From Atherix ibis (Eukaryota; Arthropoda; Insecta; Diptera; Athericidae), in the NCBI GenBank assembly GCA_958298945.1, contig OY282605.1, positions 36,806,811 to 36,870,810 of the forward strand: a stretch of 64,000 nucleotides of DNA, in the 5' to 3' direction. A program made the translations under genes and the position numbers. Under the pieces are notes generated by a model. It was not told the DNA's origin. It did not search any database and worked only from the letters and a program-made list of their open reading frames with translations. Of the stretch, positions 10,416 through 22,119 are shown one piece after another. Position 1 is the stretch's first letter; each line of letters begins with the position of its first letter.

Positions 10416-12848
10416 CTGGTACTTCGCGTCAAAGAAAAACTACCTTACAAGCGTTGTAGAGGGAAAATTCGTATTGATGCCTGTCACATTATTAAAGTCC
10501 TTATGGTAGAACGAAAAATTGATAATTTTTAAACATTTTAATTAAATTTTCTTATTTAGGAAATTTGATCAATAAAAAAACTGTTTTGTATTTTTTGCTA
10601 TTCGATAATTTGTATATCATGTATGGAAATTTTATCGATACCGTTCAAAAGATATTTGCAATTTATTCGTACAGGTAGTTAAGTAACTAGTTTCATTCAG
10701 TCATTTATAGAGGACCTTCCTGTTCCGTTTGGTAAATTTGTAATTGAATTGAAAAAAAAAAACCAAAATTTATGCTTGTTCACTTCCATATTAGAGTGGC
10801 TATACAGTTAAACATAAAAACTAGTCTACGAAATACTATTTGTATTCTATAATATTGTTGCACTAAACCAATAGACATTTCCTTTTTGTCCTTACCAAAG
10901 TGTAGACTACATTATTACAATGCTAATTTTATTCAAATGGAATGTAAATCGTGTACTGTAAGTGTACGGAACGGAATAAGTTTGATTTGATCACATCCAG
11001 TCGGTTTTATATGGAATCATTTTGTTGACTTTTAATTTGAAACTTTTCCAATGCTAAGGAAACTAGTTTAATTGGAAATTTTATTTTGTTATCTGAAACC
11101 AACCGCGTGCACAGATGGTTGAGTTTTTAGCCCATTTTGGCTCACTTGCAACGAAATTTTACTGTTCACTAACCATTACTCGACGTCCTTTCAGATATTA
11201 TCCACAATTTCGTAGATACTAGCAACCATACTATCCAAATCCATATTTATGCAAATATGTATAACTAGGCTGTTCAATTTGTTTGACAGAAATTTCATTC
11301 TTCCTTATGGTATATTGTTCCTCTAATTTTGGTTTTTACATTTTTTTTGTCTCTAAGGAAATTTCTGATAAAATTTTTCTAATATTATGATGATGGTAGG
11401 TTGTATCAAATTATAACCTGTGCATATGGTAATTTTTCCAAAGGTTATATTTTTTTACATAGCGACAAACTGATTACATGTACGACGCGCATATGCCTAT
11501 CACTTGAAGGTTCATAGAAATTCCGATTGGAATCGTTGATAAAAAATTATATAGTCAACTGGAGTATACTGGCGGATCAGTAGGAATAAGGCGAAAATGC
11601 TAAAAATTAACGATCGTAATAGGAAAATAACTGGCATGGTAGTTGGATGTGGTTCTGAATTGCTATCATTAATTCCAGATACTTATTTGGAATAATTAAC
11701 AGAACAAATAGCTTTTGCGGCCTGTATAATTTGGCTATGCTGGTTTCCTAATCTACGAGTATGTAAAGAGCACAAAGTCCCGCAGTACATATAAATATGC
11801 AAATGCAAATAATGTCTGGCCTTATTCAATGCGATTTAGTGCAATGCAATGGGATGCAATAATATTCATTAATATAATTTTATCACTTCCATTGATAGCA
11901 GCTAATTGTAAAGTTTTATTGGTTTTTTTATTGTTTTGTATTATGTCTCAATTATTGAAGTAGTCGTTGTCTTTTACAATTTACTTACATTTATTTTTGT
12001 CTTATTATCATTTTAAATCTTACCTATACATGTAAATTGATATGCTTTTATTTTTTTGGTAAAATAACTACAATAGAAAGCTAAGTTATGGGTTATAAAG
12101 TTCAAAATCAAATTAAGAAGTCCGAAAACTTTTTAGATATTAGCCCGGAATGATTACTAATTATAAAATCAATACTTCTACTATCTCGATTTCTGGTAGA
12201 TAATGATGAGTTTTTCTTAGTTCAATCGGAATAAAATTCTCGATGGCAAACTGAAAAACATAGACTAAGTTGGATGATTCTCGACCTAATGATTATTTCA
12301 TGGTTCATAAAAGATCCTTCAGGCTTGAAGTAGTTGAAATTGAAAGCTAAGTACTTCCTCCCATCTATACGCGCAAGATTTTTATTACTGCATAAAAGAA
12401 AACATGAATTTTTCTTTTCTATAGGCTACTTTTCTCTCGACTATATTTAACTTATATTTTGTTTTAATAAAACGTTATTTCTATTGAATACATAAATAAT
12501 ATCACATAGGCTAAAGAATTTTTTCTTAAGAATTTCATATTCAAATTTTGAGTATATTTTTTATGAGACAATTTTATGACTTTTTTTCCTAGATACATTA
12601 AAAGTTGTTAAATTTTCTTTTTAATCAAAATAATGATACATTTTTATTAGATTTAATCAAAATGAATATAATTCAAAATTATCTATTGTTTCAAAGAATT
12701 TTTAATTAAAAATTTTAATTACTTTAAATGGAAATGTAATAGTAATAAGAAAATTATAAGTTAAATGCTGATTAATAGTAGAAAAAAAAATTATCATTTG
12801 TAAATTTCATAATATATTGGTTCAAGTATGAATACTGTTTTAGTTATA
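10416..12848. other. AT-rich interval without a recognised gene
   Basis: Nothing was recognised here beyond poly-A/T runs and short AT repeats. It ends at the TA target of the Mos1-like mariner at 12849. Confidence 0.5.
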
Positions 12849-14110
12849 CCAGGAGTATAAGCTTAAATCCGCTGTTTGGTCACAGATGGCGTTAGTGACC
12901 GTATTAAGCTACCATGGGCACGCCATACTTTTTTTTTATAAGTTTGACATCTGTCGACATTAATCAGTGCACATTGTCAGCAATTTCGTACAACAACATA
13001 CATTTTTCCTTTGGTAGTTTTGTGCCAGAAAAAGAGCATATGCGGAAAGCGCTGATTTTCTGCTTCAATTTGAAGAAACCGGCTGCCAAATCGCAGCGAA
13101 TGATAATGGATGCCTACGGTCACAGTGCTTTATCGGAAACAACGTGCCAAGATTGGTTTCGTAGGTTCAAAGACGGCAATTTTGACTTGTGGGACAAGAA
13201 GCGTGAAAATCGGCCTAGGAAGGTTGAGGACCATCAATTACAGGCTCTTTTGGACGAAGACTGTACCCAATCGCAAAAAATGCTCGCGGAGCAATTGTGT
13301 GTTACTCAACCAGCCCTTTCCATGCGTCTGCGTGCCATGGGGAATATTGAAAATATCGGAAAATGGGTGCCGCATGAATTGAACGATAGGTTGGAGCGAC
13401 GCCAAAACACATGCGAAATCTTGCTCGCCAGACAAAAAAGAAACTCGTTCCTGTATCGGATTGTGACAGGCGATGAAAAGTGGATATATTTCGAGAATCC
13501 TAAACGCAAGAAATCCTGGGTTAATCTCGGTCAAGCATCAACATCTTCCCCAAGACCAAATCGCTTCGGACGGAAGACGATGCTGTGCGTTTGGTAGGAT
13601 CACCAGGGTATCGTCTACTACGAGATGTTGGAACCTTGTGAAACTGTCAATGCCCACTGCTAGCACCAACAGTTGAGCAAATTGCACTGTGCTCTGCGTG
13701 AAAAAAGGACGGATTATCAATAAAGACATGACAAGCTGATTTTCCTCCACGACAACGCACCATCACACACATCAAAAATGGTCCGAACTACACTCAACTG
13801 GGAGGTCCTACCCTACCCCGCTTATTCACCAGGCCTAGCCCATTCCGACTACCACCTGTTTCTGTCGATGGGCCACGCGCTCGCTGAGCAGCACTTCGAT
13901 TCTTACGAAGACGTTCGAAAATAGCTTGATGAGTGGTTTGCGTCGAAAGAGAAGGAATTTTTTTGTCGTGGTATCCAAAAATTGTCCGAGAGGTGGAAAA
14001 AATATCCAGCTAGTGAGGGCAAGTACTTTGAATAAATTTGTTTTTGATTTCTATGAAAAAAACCCATGTTTTTTGACTAAAAAACAGCGGATTTAAGCTT
14101 ATATACCTGG
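12849..14110 (+). mobile_element. Mos1-like mariner, copy H1
   Basis: The 1262-bp element has terminal inverted repeats of about 28 bp (left CCAGGAGTATAAGCTTAAAT, right the complement) flanked by TA on both sides (12847-12848 and 14111-14112). The encoded protein resembles the mauritiana (Mos1) mariner group, for example SFVPEKE at the N-terminus and EKWIYFENPKRKKSW around the first catalytic Asp. A second copy of the same family, less damaged, is at 57.06 kb. Confidence 0.92.
13017..14035 (+). pseudogene. Mos1-like mariner transposase, broken
   Basis: The protein matches a DD34D mariner transposase: helix-turn-helix region with LIFCFNLKKPAAKSQRM, WFRRFKDGNFDLWDKK, WVPHELN linker, first Asp in TGDEKWIYF (13472), second in FLHDNAPSHT (13751), third in SDYHLF (13847), end KYFE at 14035. 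The normal start is missing: compared with copy H2, about 9 bases around the ATG are deleted, so an upstream in-frame ATG at 12914 merely extends the frame. In-frame stops occur at 13595 (Trp changed to stop), near 13660, near 13720 and near 13922. The second and third Asp are 9 bases closer than normal, from a small deletion. Confidence 0.9.
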
Positions 14111-14319
14111 TACATATATAGTATTTAATAAATTACATATCATATTACTTACCATATTACGATTTCACATTCAACTGTCAACAGACAATGCTGCCATAGA
14201 AACAAATACTGAAATATGTGGCAGTACTTCAATAAGAACAAAAAATTGGAAACTGAACTCAGTCCGGTTTTTTTGCTCTTTGCGATAAAATCGTTGTTCA
14301 TCGAAATTGTGGTAAGGAA

Positions 14320-14935
14320 TCCGTTCGAACCACTTTAGTTAATGGTTTTTTTCCATGGTTTGTTCTGTAGGAGTTGAATTTTATCCAAAAAGGATATTGC
14401 AAACAGGTTGCTAAAACCATGCATGAACAAGTCAACTTGCACTATACGTGTACTTTTATGAAACGCATAATAACGTGTTACGAAATAAGGATTTATGAGT
14501 TTGACAAACGAACCTTTCAATAAGCTTTGGAATACGTTGCCATAACGAGCATCAACCGAAAAAAATATATCAAAAGCGTTCGAAAATTAAAGTGCTGTTG
14601 ATTGTTTTCTTTGATAATCGAATTTCTTTCGGAGGCTCAAATCGTCAATGAAGCATATGTGTTCGTCTTTCCCGGAAAAATTAAAACTAATCCTGGAATT
14701 TTAGACTACGATAATATGCCATCCAACACAGTAATCGTTCTATACCATATTCACTAGATATGGCGCCATGGAATTTTTTCTCTTCCCACAAGCTGAAATT
14801 ATTCCTTTGTGGAAGTAGTTCTGAGTCTATTAAAGTCAAAAAGGAGAATTTGGTTGAAGAACTGAAAGCGATTATAGAAAATAAATTGAATTTTATTTTG
14901 AGGGCGACAAAATAAATCCAGATTATTAACTAATA
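14320..14935 (+). pseudogene. Old mariner transposase relic (distinct lineage)
   Basis: The plus strand reads ELNFIQKGYCKQVAKTMHEQ, then KRIITCYEIRIYEFDKRTFQ, then IVNEAYVFVFPGK and finally a DYDNMPS version of the HHDNAPSH block, followed by IWRHGIFSL where mariner has DMAPCDFFLF. The N-terminal domain and both ends are missing. The block that normally reads ITGDETW has become ITCYEIR, so the first catalytic Asp is lost. It lies about 210 bases past the Mos1-like element and belongs to a different mariner branch from both MAR1 and Mos1-like copies. Confidence 0.65.
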
Positions 14936-15535
14936 TTTTGTGTTTTATTTTACAATTCTAATAATTATTCGACAAAAATCTAAAACATAACGTACAGCCT
15001 ATAATAGAAAAAAGAAATGGTATAATTATTTAAAAAAAAGTTAATATTTTTAATTATGCATACAATAAATTTCAATGTAAAAATTTTATAACATTTTCCA
15101 AGATTTATGCGTAATTTATTTTTCATAAAATCATAAACAAAAATGAAATAAAATGATTGGGAAAAATGGAATTGAAATTATTTCCACTAGTAAGCATTGA
15201 GGTTTTAAAACAATTATTATAATTATTATTATTTTTTTATATTTCTATCAGAAATTTTTAATAAGATATAATTGAAAATGAATTGGATTTCGGCCATTTG
15301 CAAAAGACTCTTTATAAGTTTTTTCATTGTTTTTAGCATGGTTTCTTTGGAGTATTTCAAGTAGAACGGCATGATATATGGAGTCATAGAGTGGAACCAT
15401 TGAAATTGCAAAATTATCTTTTTTTAAGAGAACAACTTAAAGTGTAACATAAAAAATGATTTATTTTTAAATATTAATTTTTTTTTAAAGATAACATGCT
15501 TAAGAAAAAATGAGTATTATTTGCGTGTATTTTTT
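14936..15535. other. AT-rich interval without a recognised gene
   Basis: Only low-complexity A/T sequence and short ATT repeats are seen. A minus-strand frame at 15229-15411 shows no family motif. Confidence 0.5.
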
Positions 15536-15539
15536 AAAT

Positions 15540-16075
15540 CCTATTTAAATTTATGAATGTCGAAAATATTCTGATATTATTTCTATTAAAGTTGGCATCC
15601 CTAAGGAAAGTATCTTTGCTTCTAATCTTAATAATATCTATTGTTCCTCTTTCGCTAACACCAATCAATACCCTGCGATCACCATACATGCTGAAGATGC
15701 AGTAATTATAACATCTGATAAAAATTCTAACCTCGTGTAAAAATATTAAAAAAACATCCAAAAACTTCAAAAATAACTTAAAAACGTACCGACAACCCCC
15801 TTCCACCCCCGGGGTTTAAATCATATGTTTCACTACTGCTTATGGGAGCATAATACCGAAAAAAAAGTCAACTACAATGCAGGCCTGTAATTCATATTTG
15901 CGACTGCCAAGAATGGACCTCAATAGACGATAGAGACGTCTTGGGGTGAACCACACAGTTTAAGTGAACTCCAACCAAGACCTCCAAATTCCATCGAATT
16001 TAATCCTTACAGTAAACTATCTTTCATGAAATTGTCAATGGCTCCTTTCTATGTACGTAATCAAAAATTCTTTTT
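15540..16075 (+). pseudogene. Jockey-type LINE reverse transcriptase fragment
   Basis: The plus strand near 15580-15720 reads KVGIPKESIFASNLNNIY and then AITIHAEDAVIITSDKN, a decayed form of the RT core (GVPQGS...LYNIY and YADDTA); the catalytic YADD is now HAED. Past 15950 a shifted frame reads SFMKLSMAPFYVRN, which matches the C-terminal tail seen at 18.1 kb. The part between these blocks is shortened. Orientation is opposite to the neighbouring copy at 17.8-19.2 kb. Confidence 0.6.
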
Positions 16076-17750
16076 GTTAGTAATTAGTTCGTGCAACGCT
16101 TCAAAAAATGTTCGTGCAATGCACGTTTTATCGTACAAAAATTTGTTCGTGCAATACTCTGATTAATCCTTTCTAAAATCACTCATCATCGATTAAAATG
16201 AAATTATTCGCAAGATATATGCGAACATATATCAAATTTGATTTGTTTTTTTTACATTAAAATTTGTTTTTTATATTTCAAAAAAAAATAAGACTTTTCA
16301 AAGTAATAACGATTAATGGAAAATTGCGCATAATTGTGGTTAAATTTATGATCGAATTCACTATAAAGATAATCTGATTTCTAGTATAGACATAGAGTAG
16401 AATTTTTGAATAGTTTAACTAATTACCATAAAATAAAATTGACTATTTGCTTTCAATTTAAACTTTGATATAACAGAACAAGTTAAGCTTATCTCTATAC
16501 CTTAGAAGTATTTAAGGATTATGTCAAAGATAAAAGTATAAAATCAACAAGGGAATACCACAAAACTAAATGGAATTGATTTTTCAATCAAATACCAACA
16601 AGCTCTTAGAAAAGGGCTGCATTTGATGTTCAATTTACAAATGCATAGTTTAATGTAAATTGTCAATATCGAACATAAGTTATAGTTTATTTGAGAATAT
16701 GTATTTGTGTGTGTGTGTGTGTTTTGTGATATCAAAGAATTTATAGATTAGAAATAGTGAAATTGTTCTGAATTTTGTATTTGAGCAGAGAAATTTTTCC
16801 AAAAGGAATGTGGTCTAAGGGCTGATATAAACTCGTAAAGCTATTTGTGTATTCGCAGTTCACCTGCAGCTGCTGCAGTCATTACATAATATCTGCCTTT
16901 GCTTGTCATTTTATATGGTGCGATGTGGGAGTCTATAATTGTAGTTCAGAATGGTAGATCCTGTTTACTATTTACTAGACAGTTCTGCATTTAATTAGAG
17001 ATAACTTGCGAAGAAAATATTCCATTACAGAATGTTGTTTGTTATTATGCTGTCTGGACCGTACCGGTGTACGGCACAGATGTAGGAATACGAGAACGAA
17101 TATTATGCTTGTTTGTGACATCCTCTACCAAGGATTCATTCATCCTATTTCCGAATTGAATTTTATGGTCAAAATGTATGGCGTTCAAATGTTTGGCTTC
17201 CATATCGTCGCAAAAAGGCTCATGTTTCTTCGATTGAAATTTCCAGACAACGGTATAGAGTATACCATAATGCAATGCGTCTGCCTATTAATGGTGGCAC
17301 ACAGAACATCGTGTTCTAGAAATTTACATCACCATATAATATTCCGTTTGAATACTTTGCAGAACTCTAAACTAAAATATTTCTACCAATAAATGCATTA
17401 GATTATTTCTATTTAAAATTCTATTGGATATATATCGCCAATAAAGTATTTGTTAATATACGTGCGTACTTGTTCTTATCTTCCATTTATTTATAATCAC
17501 ATAATTTTGTATATTCTCACATGTTTAAATATTATTATAGATATTTTATTAAAGAAACGATTAAGTTTAAAATAAAATAAAATAATCAGATATTACAGAA
17601 TTATTATTTATAATTAAATTGAAAATTTATGGACTCAAATTAAAAAAAGAGAAACAGAAACAAAATATAATTTTCAGAAGCGATTATTCAATTTGTGCTT
17701 TAGAAAATAGAGTTTGTAAAATATACTATATTTTCAATCCAGATTATGAT
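16076..17750. other. Interval without a recognised gene
   Basis: This contains a short GT microsatellite at 16706-16721. Open frames at 17006-17392 (plus) and 17045-17275 (minus) overlap and neither shows a recognisable domain. The stretch 16.85-17.35 kb is less AT-rich than its flanks. Confidence 0.45.
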
Positions 17751-17756
17751 TTAGTA

Positions 17757-19205
17757 TTTTTTTATTATTTTTTTTTTTTATTTTAAATGATATCTACAAC
17801 TACTTATGCTAGTAACAAGTAGATTTTTTACGGGAATATACAAGGACATGAAGACATGTGGAGGAAAACACCCATCGATGTTACCTCAGAACAGGGTAAT
17901 TTTATTTTATAAATTTAAAGAATCTCTCGGCCATCGCCGTTTTAAACGTCGATGGGTGAATACTGGAAGGGTGGGAGTGAAAAGTTCCCTTCCTAAAGGA
18001 TTAGGGTGGAAGGATAGGTGCGAATGGAATTTTTTATATCGGGAGATGCATAGTTAACGAACAAATGGAACATTTAGGTCACGGTGGATAACAGTTTTTC
18101 GGACATAAAAGGGGGCATTGACAATTTTACGAAGGATTTGGGATTGTAGGGATTGGATTGGAAGGTAGTTGGAATGCTTAGTCGAACCCCAAAGTTCTAG
18201 ACCATATGTCCATATTGGTTTCAGAACCGTATTGTATAGTAAAAGTTTACTTGTTGTTATAAGTTTTGATTTACTGTCTAGGAGACGTAATAATTGTTTG
18301 TATCGTCCGTTAAGTTCACGTCTTTTAGTTTTCGTATGAAGGTTCCAGGTTAACCGTTTGTCGAATATAAGTCCAAGGTAGCGTACGCTATTTTGTTGTG
18401 GAATAATACTGCCGTTTAGGATTATGTCGGGAATTTGTTCTCTCAGATTTTTGCTCATTTACCTTCACTCTCCACCTTTTCAACCAAGTTTCTAAGGAGT
18501 GGATATGGTTCTGTAGGATACTTATGGCTTTGGAAGGATCTTTGTGATGTGTCAGGATGGCTGTATCATCAGCATATGTTGCGATTAGGATGTTGTTGTG
18601 GCAAGGAATGTCATGGGTATAAATGTTATAAAGTATAGGAGCTATGATACTTCCTTGAGGGACACCGGCGGAAATTGGATAAATGTCAGAGTACTACATA
18701 TTTTCAGCTACCTGAAAATATCGGTCTGAGAGATTAGATTTAAGGATGTGGAAATAACTCGAGGGTAGGACTCGCTGCAACTTCCAAAGCAATCCAGGGT
18801 GCCATACACGGTCGAAAGCATGCGAAATGTCAAGAAACACTCCTGGGCAGAATTCCTTTCGCTCTAGCGAACACGATATGTAGTCGTACTATGCGATGAG
18901 ACTGCTGGATAGTGGAATGCTCAGGTCGATAAAATCTTTTGATAACATGAGAAGGAGTCTTATAGGTCTATATGAGGTAGGAAGATTTTTGGGCTTATTG
19001 GGTTTTGGGATCATCTTAATTATGGAAAACTTCCACAGGGAAGGAAAAAATGATGTGCGGAGGATACTATTATAAATATAGGTTATAAGAACGAGGGTTT
19101 TTTTTAGAAATTTGTTTCAGGATTTCTGAAGTTATTAGGTCATATCCTGGGGCTTTTTTATTGGAAAGGTGTTCTATTGTGAATGATTTAATATTTGACT
19201 TATTA
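17757..19205 (-). pseudogene. Jockey-type LINE, 5'-truncated reverse transcriptase and 3' end
   Basis: Read on the minus strand from 19.2 kb: SNKKAPGYDLITSEIL (RT start), FLDISHAFDRVWHPGLLWKL, AGVPQGSIIAPILYNIY, the catalytic TYADDTAIL (about 18556-18583), then ELNGRYKQLLRLLDSK and LLLYNTVLKPIWTYGLELWG in the C-terminal tail. The 3' UTR ends in an A-rich tail (T-run in the plus strand, about 17758-17785), as expected for the jockey clade. It lacks the endonuclease part, which fits the usual 5' truncation, and has stops, a missing stretch near 18.88 kb and frameshifts. It is the best preserved jockey-type copy here; the longest open part is 18054-18458. Confidence 0.82.
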
Positions 19206-19258
19206 TATTTTTTAAATTTTGCTATTATGTATAAAATATAAGAATTTTCATATTAACA

Positions 19259-20836
19259 CACCCATACCTCGCTATACGGCCGCTCTTTATACGGCATTTC
19301 GCTATAAAGGCCCTCTTCAATTAGGGCACGTTTTCGATTTACGGCCTAAAATGTTTCGCTATAACGGCAAAAAAAAACTTTTTTCTAATGTCGCTATATC
19401 TACATATTGAAGAATGGAGATACCGATGAATCTGCTGAAAATGTCACATTCCAAGCAAGCCGAGGATGGTTTGAAAAATTTAAAAATAGATTTAATTTGC
19501 ATAATTTGAAAATGAAAGGTGAAGTAGGTAGCGCCAATGAGGACGCATCTAGAGAATATCCCAACATTTTAAAGGGAATTATTGAAAGAGGTGGTTATAA
19601 ATCTGCACAAGTGTTTAAAGTAGACGAAACAGGGTTTTATTGGAAGCGAACGCTTGTTCGCACGTACATTTCAAAAACCGAAAAATCTGCGCCTGGTTAT
19701 AAGGTGTCTAAAGAACGATTAACTTTGCTATTTGGTGCAAATGCCGCCGGTGATTTTAAGCTAAAACCACTTTTAATATATTTCTTCGAAAATCCAAGGC
19801 CTCTTAAAGGACTAAATAAAAATCAATTACCCGTCATATGGAGATCCAACAAGAAAGCTTGGATGACTAAAGCTACTTTTGAGGATTGGTTCAAAAATCA
19901 CTTTTGTACAGAAGTGAAAAAATATTTGCGAGACAATAACTTAAGCAACAAGGCTTTGCTAATTTTGGATAATGCACCAGGGCATCCTACTAATTTATCC
20001 GAACTACAATCTGAAGATTTCATGATTGAGTACCTTCCGAAAAATACAACAGCTCTGATCCAACCAATGGATCAGGGTGCAATAGCCACTTTGAAGGCAT
20101 ATTACCTACGCCGAACTTTCCGACAATTTATAAGGGAAACCGATGGTAAATCTTCAATTAAACATTTTGGAAAAACTATAACATCAAGGATGCTGTTGAC
20201 AGTTCAATAGGGAACCCCTTTTATATGAGGAACTCATTCAGTTGCAAGCATAACCGGCATTTGATGAAGAGACACAGCCTGTTGTATCCAAACAGCTAAC
20301 ATCAAAAAATTTGTCGAAAGCTTTTTCCTATTTCGAGCAAGAAATAAACATCCTCCTTGAAAACGATCCTGACGTCGAATGTAGCGCTAAAGTTTCTCGA
20401 GGAATTAACTCAGCCATTAGCTGTTATAACATAAATCACTGAAGAACGAAATAGACAAGAAGGCAAGACAAATAACGTTGGACAATTTTTTTAAGCCAGG
20501 CCCATCCTTACCAGCGAAAAATGATGACGACAGTGATCTGGAGGTTACCATTTCTTCATCGTCTTCAGATTAAAGCCATTTTAAAAAAAATTATGTATTA
20601 TATGTATACACATACATACACATATTTTTTTTATATAACATGAAGTTGTTTCATTTTTGTTTATAGATTATTGCTGATTTTTGGAGTCTGTTATTATTTT
20701 ATGTACAAACATATTTGGAACCGATCCCATTGGATTTGTATGAATTTGTATTAGAATAATTGATTTCTTATACGGCTTTTCGCTTTGCGGCCAAGTTTCG
20801 TGGAACGTATCTAGACCGTAAAGCGAGGTATGGGTG
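19259..20836 (+). mobile_element. Tigger/pogo-like DNA transposon with both ends
   Basis: The terminal inverted repeats begin CACCCATACCTCGCT at the left and end with its complement at the right. TA follows the right end (20837-20838); the left flank is CA, probably a mutated TA. Sub-terminal copies of ATACGGC / GCTATA elements occur at both ends. The 1.58 kb are shorter than typical Tigger elements because the sequence coding the N-terminal DNA-binding domain is missing between the left end and 19407. Confidence 0.82.
19407..20572 (+). pseudogene. Tigger-like transposase (DDE_1 family), N-terminally deleted
   Basis: The open part 19407-20210 (267 residues) starts near the end of the CENP-B-type DNA-binding region (GWFEKFKNRFNLHNLKMKGE) and covers most of the DDE_1 catalytic domain: VDETGFYWKR (Asp at 19623), LLILDNAPGHP (Asp at 19968) and LIQPMDQGAI (Asp at 20070), with 33 residues between the last two. 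All three catalytic Asp are retained. The frame then stops at 20208-20210, but the usual C-terminal tail is readable to about 20572, including RQITLDNFFKPG and a Ser/Asp-rich end. The pipsqueak-type helix-turn-helix expected at the N-terminus is absent. Related proteins are called tigger transposable element-derived 1-like. Confidence 0.85.
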
Positions 20837-20929
20837 TACCATGAAACTTCTTGCAAAACTCGTTCTTTTTTAGGTAATTTTTTAAGAGTTGGTTTTTAAT
20901 ACTTTCAAGTTTAAGAAATATCTGCTAAG

Positions 20930-22045
20930 GCGCAATTTTTTATTGACATCACCAAATCTCGACATTGCGCGTCCTAGTAACTTTTCGTGTAATAACGCCA
21001 AAAATTTAGCATGTTGCGTTTCTTGTGACAGCTATTTGTTCAATCAAATCTTTAAGTTTAAGCTAAAAAAAAAATACGCTTTGCGCGTGAATGGGATTGT
21101 GCATGTTCGTCGCAAACAAAGTTTGTTGATTTGACGATCGGTCTACTCATATTCATTTTTGATCGCGTGATGGTTTATGTATTTTTTATTGGTCAATTCT
21201 CAAGTTGGTCGCTGCAATTTTTATTTTATTTATATTGTATTATGAATGACGTTTTCATACATATTTATTTATTTTAATTATTTGAATTCTCTTATACAAA
21301 TTTAGTAAACTTTTTATATTTTATTTTAACATATCAATTTTAATTTCAACATTAATATTTCATCTCCTACTTGCACTGTAATTTTAATTAACTTCTTTAT
21401 AAATGTATACGCAAACGATTTTTGCTATACACTATATTACAATAGTTTTTGCCAGTTTCTTTAAATTTTCACCTTTACTTTGCATATGTTCAAAATAAAT
21501 ACGAATGAAACAAGAAATATTAAAGTGAATAAATTAAATAAAATTTATCACAAATAAAATAAATACAAATGAATAAGAATGTAGCCGCACAGTAAATATG
21601 GGAACTGTCAAAGGCCAAAATAAACGACGCACAAATGATGAGTTCACAACGACATCATGTGTAATATATCTATAAGAAAGCATGATGAAATCATGTATAA
21701 GTTCGCCAAATTTCCTCTTCTACATTCTTGCTACGAAGCAAATTTGCGCGTCCGCATGTAAATATCGTGCACTTTAACGATCAGTGTAATGTACCGCAGA
21801 ACTTTTCGTACAGTTAAACGTTTTTGACAGCGAACCATTGGCAAGATAAAATCGTCTCATTTACTCATAAGAATTTTCGCGAATGCAATGGCTTTTATAT
21901 AATTACTTGTGTGTTTAAAAAAAATGAAAATATAAGACAATTTTGCTTATTGACGTATCCACCGAGTGAGAAAAGAGTCACATCGCTGACGAAAATTTTG
22001 ATCGAATCGTCACTTTTAATGATTTGATTAGTCGTTGATAAATTC
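20930..22045 (+). repeat. Interspersed repeat R, copy 2 (longest)
   Basis: This starts near ATCACCAAATCT...GCGCGTCCTAGTAAC and ends near TTATTGACGTATCCACCGAG and CATCGCTGACGAAAATT. The same two end blocks occur about 270 bp apart at 34.75-35.0 kb, so that copy is a shortened form of this one. The middle part (21070-21800), with GCGCGTGAATGGGATT, AGCCGCACAGTAAATA and AATAAACGACGCACAAATG, recurs in reverse complement at 25.97-26.35 kb. No protein-coding pattern was found, and no clear terminal inverted or direct repeats. It could be a Helitron-type, SINE-type or miniature element. Confidence 0.65.
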
Positions 22046-22119
22046 ATTATATAAAATGATACTCTTTGAGCTAAACAAATTTATTTTTAAATAATATATG
22101 TATTTAACATTATTAACTA

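Noticed and set aside
13238..13534. Open frames on the minus strand across Mos1-like mariners (also 57164-57505 and 57736-57948)
   Set aside because: They are antisense shadows of the transposase; the plus strand carries the conserved mariner motifs.
16706..16721. GT dinucleotide run
   Set aside because: Ordinary short microsatellite with no associated feature; not worth a finding.
17006..17392. 128-codon plus-strand frame
   Set aside because: No domain or family motif, Cys/His positions do not form a known zinc pattern, and an overlapping antisense frame exists; most likely chance.
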